A stretch of 64,000 bases of DNA, taken from Rathayibacter sp. Leaf185. Its GTDB lineage: Bacteria; Actinomycetota; Actinomycetes; Actinomycetales; Microbacteriaceae. The position numbers and the translations under genes are program-made. Every line of letters starts with the position of its first letter. The first letter of the stretch is position 1. Below the pieces are notes generated by a model, which saw nothing but the letters and a program-made list of their open reading frames with translations, searched no databases and had not been told where the DNA came from. The stretch covers positions 783,543-847,542 of the forward strand of contig NZ_LMPP01000001.1 in the NCBI RefSeq assembly GCF_001423885.1, in the 5' to 3' direction. This document shows positions 44,296 through 53,242 of the stretch, piece after piece.

Positions 44296-45624
44296 TCAGA
44301 ACGGGGGCGGTTCATCGTCGAAGCGCGGGCGCGGCGGTGGGGCGGGCGGTCGTCCGGGGAGGGCGGGTGGTCGGGTGCTGACGTGGCGGCCGGTGGGGGT
44401 GGTCCAGTCGGCTGTCCCGTCGGGGTGGAGGCGGTAGGTCCAGCGGTCGCCGTGGCGGACGTGGTGGTGGGCGGTGCAGAGCGAGGCCAGATTGCTCAGC
44501 GCCGTCTCGCCTCCGTTGCGCCATTCGATCGTGTGGTCGGCCTCGGCCGTGGAGGCGGGTCGGGTGCAGCCGGGGAAGCGGCAGGTCTGATCGCGCAGCT
44601 GCAGGTGCAGGCGCATCGGCGGTGGTGGGACGCGGTGTGCGCGTCCGACGGAGGTGACGGTGCCGGTGTCCGGGTCGGTGAGGACGCGGGTGAACGTGGC
44701 CGCGGTTCCGACGAGGTGACGGGCGGTCGCGGCGGGGATCGCTCCGTAGCCGTCGAGGTCGGCGTGCGCGTCATCGAGGCCCGCGGCGGTGCTCGCGGCG
44801 AGGGTGAGGCGTACGTCCGCGCGGATTCCGGGGACGAACGTCGGAGTCGTCGTTCCGTCGCTGACCGGGGTGGTGCCGGCGATGTCGCCGTCGCAGAGCA
44901 GATCGGCGAGGGCGTCGGCGCGCAGCTGCGCGAGCGTGCGCTCGTCTCCGTGAGTGCTGTCGCCGTCGCGGAGTGTCCGCGCGATGCGGTCGAGGCGGTT
45001 GTACGCGCCGACCGCGTCTGGCGCCGGAAGGTACGCGGAGAGCGTCGCCATTCCGTCGGTCTCGGGGGTGAGCCAGACGCTGCGGTCCTCTTTCGCGCGG
45101 GCGTGCCGCTTCTCGAGGGGCTGGTCGTGCAGCTCGTCCCGGAGGCGGTCGACTGCGCGCCGCAGTTGGGTCGGCGTCTTCGAGATCGCCAGCTCGGAGG
45201 CGCGTTCGTCGAACTCGGGGAGCGACTCCTTCGGCAGCAGTGCGGCGACGGAGCAGATCACCTCGGCCGCCCGCCAGCGGATGCGTGCGGCCGCGAGAGC
45301 CGCCCTCGTCAGCGGCAGGTCCTCGACGAGCAGGTGGGCGCGTTCGAGTTCGCGGGACAGCTCGCGCTCGGACACTCCCGATCCGACCGCGAGCTCGGCG
45401 CGGATCGAGCGCTCGACGAGGTCGTGGGACTCGCTGCTCGACAGGCCGCCGCGGGCGAATGCGAGCGGGATCGAGAACGCTGCCCGGTACACCTGGTAGA
45501 GCTTCTCGGCAGCCGCGAGCAGAGCCGGGGACGCGTTCCGGGCGAGCCGGCCGACCTCATCGGCGCCCTCGCGGATCGCGTCGAGTGACGCCTCCGCGGG
45601 TCTCATTTCTGCTGCAACTGCCAT
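44296..45624 (-). CDS. DUF222 and HNH endonuclease domain protein
   Basis: The 442-aa protein has a helical DUF222 region (about 15-290) and a C-terminal HNH domain. That domain has CRFPGC, then DHTIEWRNGGETALSNLASLC with the Asp-His and Asn positions, and HHHVRH. Such proteins are very numerous in actinobacteria. They are usually annotated as HNH nucleases, and some belong to mobile or 13E12-type repeat families. The Pro-rich tail ends with DDEPPPF. No Shine-Dalgarno is visible before ATG 45624. The function is probably DNA cleavage but has not been defined for this type. Confidence 0.8.
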   Translation of the reverse strand: MAVAAEMRPAEASLDAIREGADEVGRLARNASPALLAAAEKLYQVYRAAFSIPLAFARGGLSSSESHDLVERSIRAELAVGSGVSERELSRELERAHLLVEDLPLTRAALAAARIRWRAAEVICSVAALLPKESLPEFDERASELAISKTPTQLRRAVDRLRDELHDQPLEKRHARAKEDRSVWLTPETDGMATLSAYLPAPDAVGAYNRLDRIARTLRDGDSTHGDERTLAQLRADALADLLCDGDIAGTTPVSDGTTTPTFVPGIRADVRLTLAASTAAGLDDAHADLDGYGAIPAATARHLVGTAATFTRVLTDPDTGTVTSVGRAHRVPPPPMRLHLQLRDQTCRFPGCTRPASTAEADHTIEWRNGGETALSNLASLCTAHHHVRHGDRWTYRLHPDGTADWTTPTGRHVSTRPPALPGRPPAPPPRPRFDDEPPPF

Positions 45625-45719
45625 ACGGACATCGAACCAGCGAGCACCGACACCGGACCGGCAAAGGCGCCACGAATGGACGACTCGCGCCACACGAGAC
45701 CCGGCGGAGGGATGACAGC

Positions 45720-45821
45720 CGCCTCCGGCTCGCAGAACGCGGTCCGGCTCGCGGGATTCGCCGGTTCTGACGAGCCGAACGTGATCCCGCGAGCCGAACG
45801 TGCCCCCGAGAGCCGGAGGCG
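45720..45821. repeat. Nested palindromes with direct repeats, probable terminator complex
   Basis: An outer 12-bp arm pair (CGCCTCCGGCTC at 45720, GAGCCGGAGGCG at 45810) encloses an inner 12-bp pair (GGCTCGCGGGAT at 45746, ATCCCGCGAGCC at 45784). GTTC/GAAC sits at the top. The 13-bp CGAGCCGAACGTG also occurs twice in direct orientation (45771 and 45790). It begins eight nt past the end of the 980-aa surface protein gene, so termination is likely. Confidence 0.6.
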
Positions 45822-45828
45822 CCGGACC

Positions 45829-48771
45829 TCAGCCGATCGTCTTGACGGCGCCGGCGACCGTCACCGTGGTGTACCCGGCCTTGGTGCCGGTGACCTTCAC
45901 GGTGACGACCTTGCCCTTGTCGGCGGCGACCGGCGTGTACGACGCGGCCGTCGCTCCGCTGATCGCGGTGCCCGCGCGGAACCACTGGTACGTCAGCGCC
46001 ACCGGCGCCGGCCCCCACGTGCCGGGAGCGGCGGTCAGCTTCGAGCCGACCTTCGCGGTGCCCGAGATCGTCGGCGTGGGCGCGGTGAGCGTGCCCTTGG
46101 CGATGGTCTTCGCGGCGCTCGCCTTCACGACCGAGGTGTAGCCGGTCTTCGAGCCCGTCACCGTCACCGAGATCGAGGCTCCCGCGTCGCCCGCGACCGG
46201 CGTGTAGGTGGACGCGGTCGCTCCCGAGATCGCGGTCGTGCCGCGCTTCCACTGGTAGGCGTAGGTCACGGCGGCGGGGCCCCACGCTCCCGGCACCGCC
46301 GTCAGCGTCTTCCCGACCGCGGCCGTGCCGGTGATCGTCGGAGTCGCGCTCGTCAGAGTGCCGACCGCGATGGTCTCGGTCGTACCCTTCGACTTGGTCG
46401 CGGGCGAGTAGCCGGGCTTGGTCGAGGTGACCGAGACGGTGATCGTCGCGCCGGCGTCCGAACCGGTGAGCACGTAGGTCGGCTTCGTCGCGCCGACGAT
46501 GTACGCGCCGCTGTTGCGCTTCCACTGGTAGGTGAGCGTCGTCCCCGCATCCCAGGTCCCCGGGTTCGCGGTGAGGGTCGAGCCGACCTTCAGCGTTCCC
46601 GTGATCGTGGGAGTGGGCATCAGCGTCTGAAGTGCGGGCGTGACCGTCGAGGCCGCACTGGTCCTGGCGACCGGGGCGAAGCCCGACTTCGACCCCGTGA
46701 CCGCGACCGTGAGGCTCGTGCTCGCATCGGCGGCGACGAGCGTGTAGCTCGCGGCGGTCGCCCCGGCGATCGCGACGCCGCCGCGCTTCCACTGGTAGGC
46801 GAGCGCCACCGGCGCGGGCGCCCAGGTGCCGGCGCTCGCGGTGACGGTCCTGCCGACCTGCACGGTGCCCGTGATCGTCGGAGTCGGGCCGGTGATCGCG
46901 GTCGTCGATGCGGTCGTGACCGTCGCCGTGGCCGCACTCGTCCTGGTCGCGGTCGCGTATCCGGGCTTCGTGCTGGTGACCGTCACGGTCAGCGTGGCGC
47001 CGGCGTCGGTCGAGGTGAGGACGTAGGTTCCGGCGGTGGCCCCGGCGATGGCTGTGCTGCCGTTCCTCTTCCACTGGTAGGCGAGGGTCGTGCCCGCGTC
47101 CCAGGTGCCCGGATTCGCGGTCAGCGTGGAGCCGACGGAGGTGGTGCCCGAGACGGTCGGGGTGGGCGCGAGGGTCTGGGCAGGAGCGGGGACCGTCACG
47201 GGGGCGCTCTCCCGCTGGACGTATCCGTAGCCGGCCCTGCTCCCCGAGACGATCGCCGTGATGGAGGCCCCGCGGTCCGCGGTCACCAGCGTGTAGGTCG
47301 GGCCGGAGGCGATGTACTCGCCGTTGCGCTCCCACGAGTAGTTGAGATCGTCCGGCGCGGGGCTCCACGTGCCCGGCTGTGCGGTGAGAGTCCCGCCGAC
47401 GACCACGGATCCCGTGATGGTCGGTACCGGTGCCGAGGTGAACTGGAGGTAGGGCACGGAGATCGGCGCGCTGTCGACGGTGCGGTCGGCGTACCCGCTC
47501 TTCTTCCCGGTGACCGAGACGGAGACGATGCCGCCGGCCTGATCCGTGGACGGGGAGTAGGTCCGGGCCGTAGCGCCGGAGATCGGGTACCCGTTGCTGT
47601 CCTTCCACTGGTAGGTCAGCGCGACGGGCGAGGGGCCCCAGGTTCCGGGGTTCGCCGTCAGGGTCTTGCCGACGCCTGCTTCGCCGGTGATGGTCGGTGT
47701 CGATGCGGTGAGTGTCCCGACGTTGGAGACCTTGAGGACGTGGTCGCCTCCACCCCAGCCATCGCCGCCGACCTGGATGAAGTACGTGGCGCCGGCAGTG
47801 GCGGTGAAGGTCATCTTGGCGTTCGCCGGGACGAAGGGGTCTCCGCCGAACTGCATGCTCGGTCCGATGGGGCTGCATCCGATCGGGCTGGTCGGCGCGA
47901 ATCCGTCCGATTCCCAGACGACGGCGACAGTGTCGTTGTAGCTGTCACGCAGGTCGACGAGCACGGAGCCGGACTTCGAGGCCGTGAATCGGTGCCACAC
48001 AGTGCCCATGAGAACGCTGTCACCGCCGTCGCAGCTGTAGGAGGGCTCTACCCAGTTCGAGTCGACCTTGTTAGTCGAGCTGGAGACGGTTGCGGGGAGG
48101 GACGGAATCACGACGGCATCTGCGGGGGTCGTCCCGACGACAGGAGCGCTCGCCGCGATGCGGAGCTCCACCCTCTGGTCGTCGGTCACGGGCGAACCGT
48201 AGAAGTCGCCGACCTGGAAGTAGTAGGTCTTCCCCGCCTCCGCCTGGACGTAGTTCTCGCTGCGGTACTCCGTGTCGGTGCAACTGATCCTGGAGAGGTC
48301 GGCGATCGGCGCCGACTCATAGCTGATGACGTTGGTGGAGTGGCCAGCGATCTCTCCGGTGAAGGTCAACGTCTGACGAGCCGTGGAGGTGTAGGAGAAC
48401 CAGACCGAGCTGACGACGTCGGTGAAGTACTCGCTGTTGTCGGGATCGGTGGTGCGGCACTGACCGGGCTCGCCGGACTCCAGAGTCGCTCCCGCATACG
48501 GCGCACTCGACGTGAAGAAGGGCAGAGTCGTGATCTTCGTCGCATCGGCGAGGTTGTCGTTCGCGGGCGGAGTCACTGCAGCACGAGTCTCAGGAGCGAC
48601 CGCTTGCCTGCGCGCACCGGACGACGGATCGGGAGCACCGGGGCCGGAGTGGGCAACTCCCCTGTCGGAGATCGGATGGGCCGTGCCGGCACTGGCCGCG
48701 CCCGTCGGGACGAGGGCCGCGCCGAGAGCCAGGGTGGCCGTCAGGGCGAGGGCGAGCAGGCGCGAGCGCAT
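45829..48771 (-). CDS. Secreted multi-domain protein with seven Ig-like repeats
   Basis: The 980-aa product has a signal peptide (LLALALTATLALGAALVPTGAASA) and a N-terminal half with two pre-peptidase-C-like beta domains. Those include VSSVWFSYTSTARQTLTFTG and GTVWHRFTASKSGSVLVDL. Seven repeats of about 85-95 residues follow, each with a GxTLTAxPGTW motif, YQWKR-type Trp strand and DAGAxxTVxVT end. These are Ig-like surface repeats that often bind ligands or extend adhesins. No LPxTG or membrane anchor is visible, so it is probably released or held by interaction. The hairpin complex at 45720 follows. Confidence 0.82.
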   Translation of the reverse strand: MRSRLLALALTATLALGAALVPTGAASAGTAHPISDRGVAHSGPGAPDPSSGARRQAVAPETRAAVTPPANDNLADATKITTLPFFTSSAPYAGATLESGEPGQCRTTDPDNSEYFTDVVSSVWFSYTSTARQTLTFTGEIAGHSTNVISYESAPIADLSRISCTDTEYRSENYVQAEAGKTYYFQVGDFYGSPVTDDQRVELRIAASAPVVGTTPADAVVIPSLPATVSSSTNKVDSNWVEPSYSCDGGDSVLMGTVWHRFTASKSGSVLVDLRDSYNDTVAVVWESDGFAPTSPIGCSPIGPSMQFGGDPFVPANAKMTFTATAGATYFIQVGGDGWGGGDHVLKVSNVGTLTASTPTITGEAGVGKTLTANPGTWGPSPVALTYQWKDSNGYPISGATARTYSPSTDQAGGIVSVSVTGKKSGYADRTVDSAPISVPYLQFTSAPVPTITGSVVVGGTLTAQPGTWSPAPDDLNYSWERNGEYIASGPTYTLVTADRGASITAIVSGSRAGYGYVQRESAPVTVPAPAQTLAPTPTVSGTTSVGSTLTANPGTWDAGTTLAYQWKRNGSTAIAGATAGTYVLTSTDAGATLTVTVTSTKPGYATATRTSAATATVTTASTTAITGPTPTITGTVQVGRTVTASAGTWAPAPVALAYQWKRGGVAIAGATAASYTLVAADASTSLTVAVTGSKSGFAPVARTSAASTVTPALQTLMPTPTITGTLKVGSTLTANPGTWDAGTTLTYQWKRNSGAYIVGATKPTYVLTGSDAGATITVSVTSTKPGYSPATKSKGTTETIAVGTLTSATPTITGTAAVGKTLTAVPGAWGPAAVTYAYQWKRGTTAISGATASTYTPVAGDAGASISVTVTGSKTGYTSVVKASAAKTIAKGTLTAPTPTISGTAKVGSKLTAAPGTWGPAPVALTYQWFRAGTAISGATAASYTPVAADKGKVVTVKVTGTKAGYTTVTVAGAVKTIG

Positions 48772-48946
48772 AGGGGACTCCGTGGGACGAAGGGCAGAGA
48801 GGCGCCGTCCGTCTCGAGAACGTCGACTTTGGCGCGTCCCTCATCGTGGTCACATACCCAGAACTTTCCAAGGTCCAGTTCGGGGGTGGAGTGTGTCCGA
48901 GTTCCGATGACGTGGTAAGAGCAGATCGCCGGGCCTTCTCTCGACC

Positions 48947-49003
48947 GAACCAGTTCTCGCCGAGACACCGCGCAGACAGCGGTGTCTCGCGGAGAACTGG
49001 TTC
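48947..49003. terminator. Long hairpin after the histidine kinase gene
   Basis: GAACCAGTTCTC pairs with GAGAACTGGTTC, then two mismatches, then CGAGACACCGC with GCGGTGTCTCG, and a seven-base loop. It starts 20 nt past the kinase stop (reading leftward from 49023) and lies in a 251-bp gap. Sequence differs from the other hairpins, but position and design are alike. Confidence 0.6.
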
Positions 49004-49022
49004 CCTCGGCGAGGGGGCCCGC

Positions 49023-50126
49023 CTACCGCAGCGGCAGCCGCGCTGCGAGCCGCGCGCCGCCCAGCGCGGCCGACGGGAGCAGCTCGAGCGAGCCTCCGTA
49101 GACCGCGAACTGCCGCGACAGGCGCTCGAGGCCCGACCAGCGCGCGTCGGGGGCGATACCGCGGCCGTCGTCCTCGAGGCCGAGCACGACGTCGTCCACC
49201 TCGACCGCCAGCTGCAGCCGCACGGCTCGCGCGCCGCCGTGCTTCAACGCGTTGGTGAGCGCCTCCTCGACCACGCGCACGAGCAGCACCCGCTGATCGA
49301 CGGGGATGCTCCGCGCCTCGAGCTCGGGATAGCCGTGGTCGACGTCGAGGTCGACGGCGATCTCGGGCGGGAGGCGCGCGAAGAGGTCGCGGACGGCGGG
49401 GACGAGCCCGTGCTCGATGTCGACCGGGTGGAGCGCGTTGCCGGCGGCCCGCACCTCGTTCTCGCGCAGCTCGTCGAGGCGCACGGCGACCGCGGCGAGG
49501 CGCGCGGGATCGCCGAGTGCCGTGGCGGCCCGCAGCTCGGCGACGAGCACGACGAGCGTGCCCTGGAGCGCGCCGTGCAGGCGCTGGGCGATGTCGCGGC
49601 GCACGCGCAGCTCCTCCTGCTGCAGCGCCTGGACGGCGTCGACCGCCTGCAGCACGACGCGGGCGTGCGCGCGCTCCTTCTCGCGGACGCGGCGCGCGGC
49701 CCGCACGAGCAGGAAGCCGAACGCCGTGATCATCGCGAGGACGACCGCGCCGACGACCAGCTCGACGAGCAGCACGTGCACGGCCGTCACCGAGTACACG
49801 CCGGTCAGCACCTGCAGCAGGCAGCGCACGGCGGCGACGCCCACCGAGATCACCGCGGTCCACAGCACCCGCCCCCGCTTCCGGAACCGCTCGGGGCGCA
49901 CGACGGCGAGCAGCGCGATCGCCAGACCGAAGGAGGAGCCGTTCACGATCACCCGCACGACCACATCGATGACCGGCCCGCCCTCGACCCCGCGGACGGC
50001 CTCGGACAGCATCCCGAGCGCGATGACGGCCTGCAGTGCGGCGAGGACCGAGAGCACGCCGCCGAGCAGCGCGACGACGCCGAGGAGGATCCGGGAGTCC
50101 TCCGAGGCGTCGGCGGGCGTCGTCAT
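49023..50126 (-). CDS. NarL-type sensor histidine kinase
   Basis: The 367-aa protein has four predicted N-terminal helices and a HisKA_3 phosphoacceptor in RRDIAQRLHGALQG. A HATPase domain follows, with N-box EEALTNALKHGG and G-box EDDGRGIAPDARW. It should autophosphorylate and pass phosphate to the regulator encoded just upstream, whose stop overlaps its ATG by four nt. No obvious external sensing domain is seen, so the signal may be membrane-borne. Confidence 0.87.
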   Translation of the reverse strand: MTTPADASEDSRILLGVVALLGGVLSVLAALQAVIALGMLSEAVRGVEGGPVIDVVVRVIVNGSSFGLAIALLAVVRPERFRKRGRVLWTAVISVGVAAVRCLLQVLTGVYSVTAVHVLLVELVVGAVVLAMITAFGFLLVRAARRVREKERAHARVVLQAVDAVQALQQEELRVRRDIAQRLHGALQGTLVVLVAELRAATALGDPARLAAVAVRLDELRENEVRAAGNALHPVDIEHGLVPAVRDLFARLPPEIAVDLDVDHGYPELEARSIPVDQRVLLVRVVEEALTNALKHGGARAVRLQLAVEVDDVVLGLEDDGRGIAPDARWSGLERLSRQFAVYGGSLELLPSAALGGARLAARLPLR

Positions 50127-50806
50127 CCGGTGTGCTCGAGGAACTGGAGGGTCGCCTCGACCCGCGGGTTGCGGGCGCCGTCGGAGCGCACGCCGAGCGC
50201 CGCGTACAGCGCGTTCACGTGGTTGTCGACCGAGCGGACGGCGATGCCGAGCTGCTCCGCGATCGCCGCGTTGGTGAGGCCCGAGGCGAGACCGGTCAGC
50301 ACCTCGTACTGCCGGCGGCTGAGGGTGGCGACGGGCGAGTTGCGGCGTGCGGTCCGTGCGGCGACGAGCGCCGGATCGAGGACGGTGCGGCCGTCGGCGG
50401 TCGCCCGGATCGCCGTGAGCAGCGCGGCCGCGGAGAGCGAGGACGTCTTCGAGAGGTAGCTCCAGCCCCGCGCCTCCGACCGGTCGAGCCGCAGGAAGCG
50501 GTGCATCGCGTCGACCGCCGAGAGCAGCACGATCGCGAGCTCGGGCGAGGAGGCGCGCAGCTCGCGCCCCAGCTCGATCCCGTCGCCGTCGCCCAGCTCG
50601 ATGTCGATGATCGCGACGTCGAGCTCGGCCGGACGCAGCCGCTCGCGCGCCTCGGCCATCGACGAGGCCTCGATCACGCTGCGCACCCCCGGCACCGACC
50701 GCAGCAGTGTCGTCAGCATCTGCCGATAGAGAGGCTGGTCGTCGACGACGGCCAGCCTCAGATCTTTAACGCCCCCCATTGATGTCACACGCACATCTTC
50801 GCCCAT
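50123..50806 (-). CDS. LuxR/NarL-type response regulator
   Basis: The 227-aa protein has a receiver domain (LAVVDDQPLYRQML, phospho-Asp in AIIDIELGDGDG, Lys in LSKTSS). The C-terminal LuxR-type helix-turn-helix is TNAAIAEQLGIAVRSVDNHV. It partners with the overlapping kinase gene. The start at 50806 lacks a clear ribosome site. A second ATG at 50779 is closer to the receiver. Targets are unknown. Confidence 0.86.
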   Translation of the reverse strand: MGEDVRVTSMGGVKDLRLAVVDDQPLYRQMLTTLLRSVPGVRSVIEASSMAEARERLRPAELDVAIIDIELGDGDGIELGRELRASSPELAIVLLSAVDAMHRFLRLDRSEARGWSYLSKTSSLSAAALLTAIRATADGRTVLDPALVAARTARRNSPVATLSRRQYEVLTGLASGLTNAAIAEQLGIAVRSVDNHVNALYAALGVRSDGARNPRVEATLQFLEHTG

Positions 50807-50841
50807 TGTCGGATAACGGCGGTGTCACGGCGATCGGGAGG

Positions 50842-51231
50842 TCACATCGGCGCGAGCGCCCCCGTCAGCGCGAGCCCGACGACGGCCGCGGCGAGCGCCG
50901 CAGCCCACATCCCGAGGCCGTAGCCCAGGCCCGCCGCCCACCGTCCCGCGAGCAGCATCCGCGCCGCGTCGACGCTCGCGGTGCTGAAGGTCGTGAAGCC
51001 GCCCAGGAGCCCCGTGCCCAGCACCGCCCGCCACTCGGCGTCGACCGCCCCCGAGAGCGCGAGGCCGGTGACGACTCCGAGCAGCAGCGAGCCGGCGACG
51101 TTGATGATCGCCGTGCCGACCGGCCAGCGCACCGGGATCAGCGACCGCGCGACGCCGTCGACGACGAGGCGGGCCGCGGCGCCCACTCCCCCGGCGAGCG
51201 CGACGGCGACGAGCAGGGCGAGGCCGGTCAT
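50842..51231 (-). CDS. crcB: FluC/CrcB fluoride channel subunit (gene 1 of pair)
   Basis: The 129-aa protein has four membrane helices with signatures GGVGAAARLVVDG, NVAGSLLLGVVTG, and GLLGGFTTFSTASVD (the Phe/Thr-rich pore loop). FluC forms fluoride-exporting dual-topology dimers. Paired genes make a heterodimer of opposite topology. Its ATG overlaps the stop of the second gene (ATGA). The response regulator gene lies 36 nt after its end. Confidence 0.9.
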   Translation of the reverse strand: MTGLALLVAVALAGGVGAAARLVVDGVARSLIPVRWPVGTAIINVAGSLLLGVVTGLALSGAVDAEWRAVLGTGLLGGFTTFSTASVDAARMLLAGRWAAGLGYGLGMWAAALAAAVVGLALTGALAPM

Positions 51232-51641
51232 GCGGCGGCTCGCCTGCGGCGCGCGGCGACCGCGATGCCCAGCACCGCTGCGGCCGTCCCGATCACGAGT
51301 GTCACGGCGGCGTAGAGCGCCGACTCGGCGAAGCGCCCGTCCTCGAGCAGCCCGACGGTGTCGAGCGAGAAGGTGCTGTAGGTGGTGAATCCGCCGAGCA
51401 CCCCCGTGCCGAGCAGCAGGCGGACCATCCGCCAGCCGCCGTCGTCGGGCCCGCGGCGGGCCAGCGACTCGAGCAGCAGGCCCAGGAGGAAGGCGCCGCT
51501 GAGGTTGACCGCGATCGTGGCGACGGGCAGGTCGCCGAGCGGCGGCAGGAGGAGGGCGACGCCGTAGCGACCGGCGGTCCCGACCACTCCTCCCGCGGCG
51601 ACGACGAGTATCGCGCCCGGCCGCAGGTGCAGCGGTGTCAC
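51228..51641 (-). CDS. crcB: FluC/CrcB fluoride channel subunit (gene 2 of pair)
   Basis: The 137-aa protein has the same plan (GGVVGTAGRYGVALLL, NLSGAFLLGLLLESL, GVLGGFTTYSTFSLD) and a basic C-terminal tail (ARRRRAAA). The GTG at 51641 overlaps the stop of uspA. The two channel genes overlap by four nt, so the pair is co-translated and likely forms one channel. Confidence 0.9.
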   Translation of the reverse strand: MTPLHLRPGAILVVAAGGVVGTAGRYGVALLLPPLGDLPVATIAVNLSGAFLLGLLLESLARRGPDDGGWRMVRLLLGTGVLGGFTTYSTFSLDTVGLLEDGRFAESALYAAVTLVIGTAAAVLGIAVAARRRRAAA

Positions 51642-52147
51642 TCCGCCAGATCCCACGGCGCCCGCCGCGGCGAGTCGCGCAGTGGCACGACCATGACCGG
51701 GCGGTGCTGCCGGTGCGCGAGGTGCACCGCGACGCTGCCGCTCAAGAACTCGGCGATGCTCGCCAGCACACCGGAGTCGCGGGTGCCGACCACGATCATC
51801 CGCGCGTCGGTCTCCTCGGCGACGGCGCTGAGCGCCAGCGCGGGCTCGCCCTCGGCGACCCGGAGCGTCCACGGCACGTCGATGCCGGCGAGCGCCGCCT
51901 CGACCGCCTCACGGAGCGACGGAGCGACCTTCGGCCCGCCGCCCTCGCGCGGGACCAGCCCGATCGGGATCCCGCCGGTCATCGGATCGACGTACTCGCC
52001 CACCAGATACGGATCGGGCGCCACCGTGAGCAGCAGCAGGGGCGCACCGAGCCCGGCGGCGAAGCGCGCGGCGGTGCTGACGACCTCGGGGCGCTGGCCG
52101 TCGACGACGCCGACGAGCACGGGTCCGGAGGGGAGCGGATCGGTCAT
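51638..52147 (-). CDS. Universal stress protein (UspA family)
   Basis: The 169-aa protein begins PVLVGVVDGQRPEVVSTAA and ends with ARMIVVGTRDSGVLASIAEFLSGSVAVHLAHR, quoted in part to show the GxxxS-type ATP-binding loop. GGAAGGA lies about eight nt before ATG 52147. The gene overlaps fluC-like genes downstream, so it may serve fluoride or ion stress, which is inference. No fluoride riboswitch could be recognised in the leader. Confidence 0.85.
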   Translation of the reverse strand: MTDPLPSGPVLVGVVDGQRPEVVSTAARFAAGLGAPLLLLTVAPDPYLVGEYVDPMTGGIPIGLVPREGGGPKVAPSLREAVEAALAGIDVPWTLRVAEGEPALALSAVAEETDARMIVVGTRDSGVLASIAEFLSGSVAVHLAHRQHRPVMVVPLRDSPRRAPWDLAE

Positions 52148-52319
52148 GGCGTGTCCTTCCCGGAGGCGTTCATCCTCCCATCGGCGCCCGCCGCTGTCTC
52201 GGAGTCGGCTGACCGATTCCTCCGTGACCGTTTCGTGATCTTCAGGCCCCGAGCTAGACTCGCTCCTCGCCGGGCCCGATCCGGCAGTCCCCAGCCCCGA
52301 TCCCGAGGAGAGCGCACGC

Positions 52320-53228
52320 GTGTCGAGCCCAGACATTCCGGTCCCAGCGGAGTGTCACGACACCTCCTCCCCCGCCGCGGCGGCCCCGCTCACCCGGCGG
52401 GAGGCCCGCGCCGCCGAGGCCCGAGTCGCTGAGGCCCGTGCCGCCGAGACCCGTGCCGCCGCACCCCGCCCGGTCGCCGCTCCGACGCAGCGCATCACCG
52501 CCCCGGCGCCCACCCGCTCGCACGGGCTGAGCCGCCGCACCCTCGGCTTCGCCACCTTCTCGGTCGTCGGCGGGCTCTTCGCGACCGCCGCGATCCCCGC
52601 CTACGGAGCGCGCAGCACGACCGGCACCGCCGCGACCGGCACCGCCCGCGTCGACCTGCAGAACCTCACCGTCTCGTCGGAGGCGGCCGGCCAGACCGCT
52701 GTGCGCGACGCCTTCGCCGCCCCGACCCAGGCGCAGCTCGACGAGGCCAGCCGGCAGGCGGCCGTGCTGTCCAGCTCCGACGGCGGCGCGTTCTCGACCG
52801 TGCAGACCCGCGCCGTCGGCGACGACTACCCGTGGCCCTACGAGACCATCGACGACGACGGCGGCGGACTCTCGCCGCTCGGCTACTACTACCGCGAGTG
52901 CGTCGACTTCGTCGCCTGGCGCCTCAACCGCGACGCCGGCGCCGCCTCCGCGCCTTGGAAGTACACCTGGGGGAACATCACTCCGCTCGGCGGCAGCGCC
53001 TACGAGTGGCCCGACAACTGGGCCGCCAAGGGCTGGGCGACCAGCGCCGTGCCGATCGTCGGCTGCGTCGCCTGGTGGACGTACAACCACGTCTCGTACG
53101 TGCAGAAGGTGAACGACGACGGCACCGTGCTCCTCGAGGAGTACAACTACGGCGGCAAGCACAGCTACGTGACCCGCACGTTCCCGACGGCGCAGGTGCC
53201 GCTGTTCCTGTACCCGCCCGCGATCTAG
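52320..53228 (+). CDS. Secreted CHAP-domain protein (cysteine amidase/peptidase)
   Basis: The 302-aa protein has an Ala/Arg/Glu-rich N-terminus and a twin-arginine-like segment SRRTLGFATFSVVGG. A spacer leads to a CHAP domain with catalytic Cys194 (RECVDFVAW) and His257 (NHVSYV). CHAP enzymes cleave peptidoglycan peptides or cross-links. The GTG start at 52320 follows GAGGAGA. A 126-aa membrane protein gene follows 14 nt after the stop. Export route (Tat or Sec) is uncertain because the signal is far from the N-terminus. Confidence 0.78.
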   Translation: MSSPDIPVPAECHDTSSPAAAAPLTRREARAAEARVAEARAAETRAAAPRPVAAPTQRITAPAPTRSHGLSRRTLGFATFSVVGGLFATAAIPAYGARSTTGTAATGTARVDLQNLTVSSEAAGQTAVRDAFAAPTQAQLDEASRQAAVLSSSDGGAFSTVQTRAVGDDYPWPYETIDDDGGGLSPLGYYYRECVDFVAWRLNRDAGAASAPWKYTWGNITPLGGSAYEWPDNWAAKGWATSAVPIVGCVAWWTYNHVSYVQKVNDDGTVLLEEYNYGGKHSYVTRTFPTAQVPLFLYPPAI

Positions 53229-53242
53229 ACGGCCGGCGCGCC

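Noticed and set aside
45829-48771. Periodic similarity resembling an array of repeats
   Set aside because: The period of about 260-280 bp matches Ig-like protein domains in one open frame.
52148-52319. Fluoride riboswitch before uspA-fluC genes
   Set aside because: GGATGAACGCC-like text appears on the minus strand, but the pseudoknot and downstream conserved bases could not be found.
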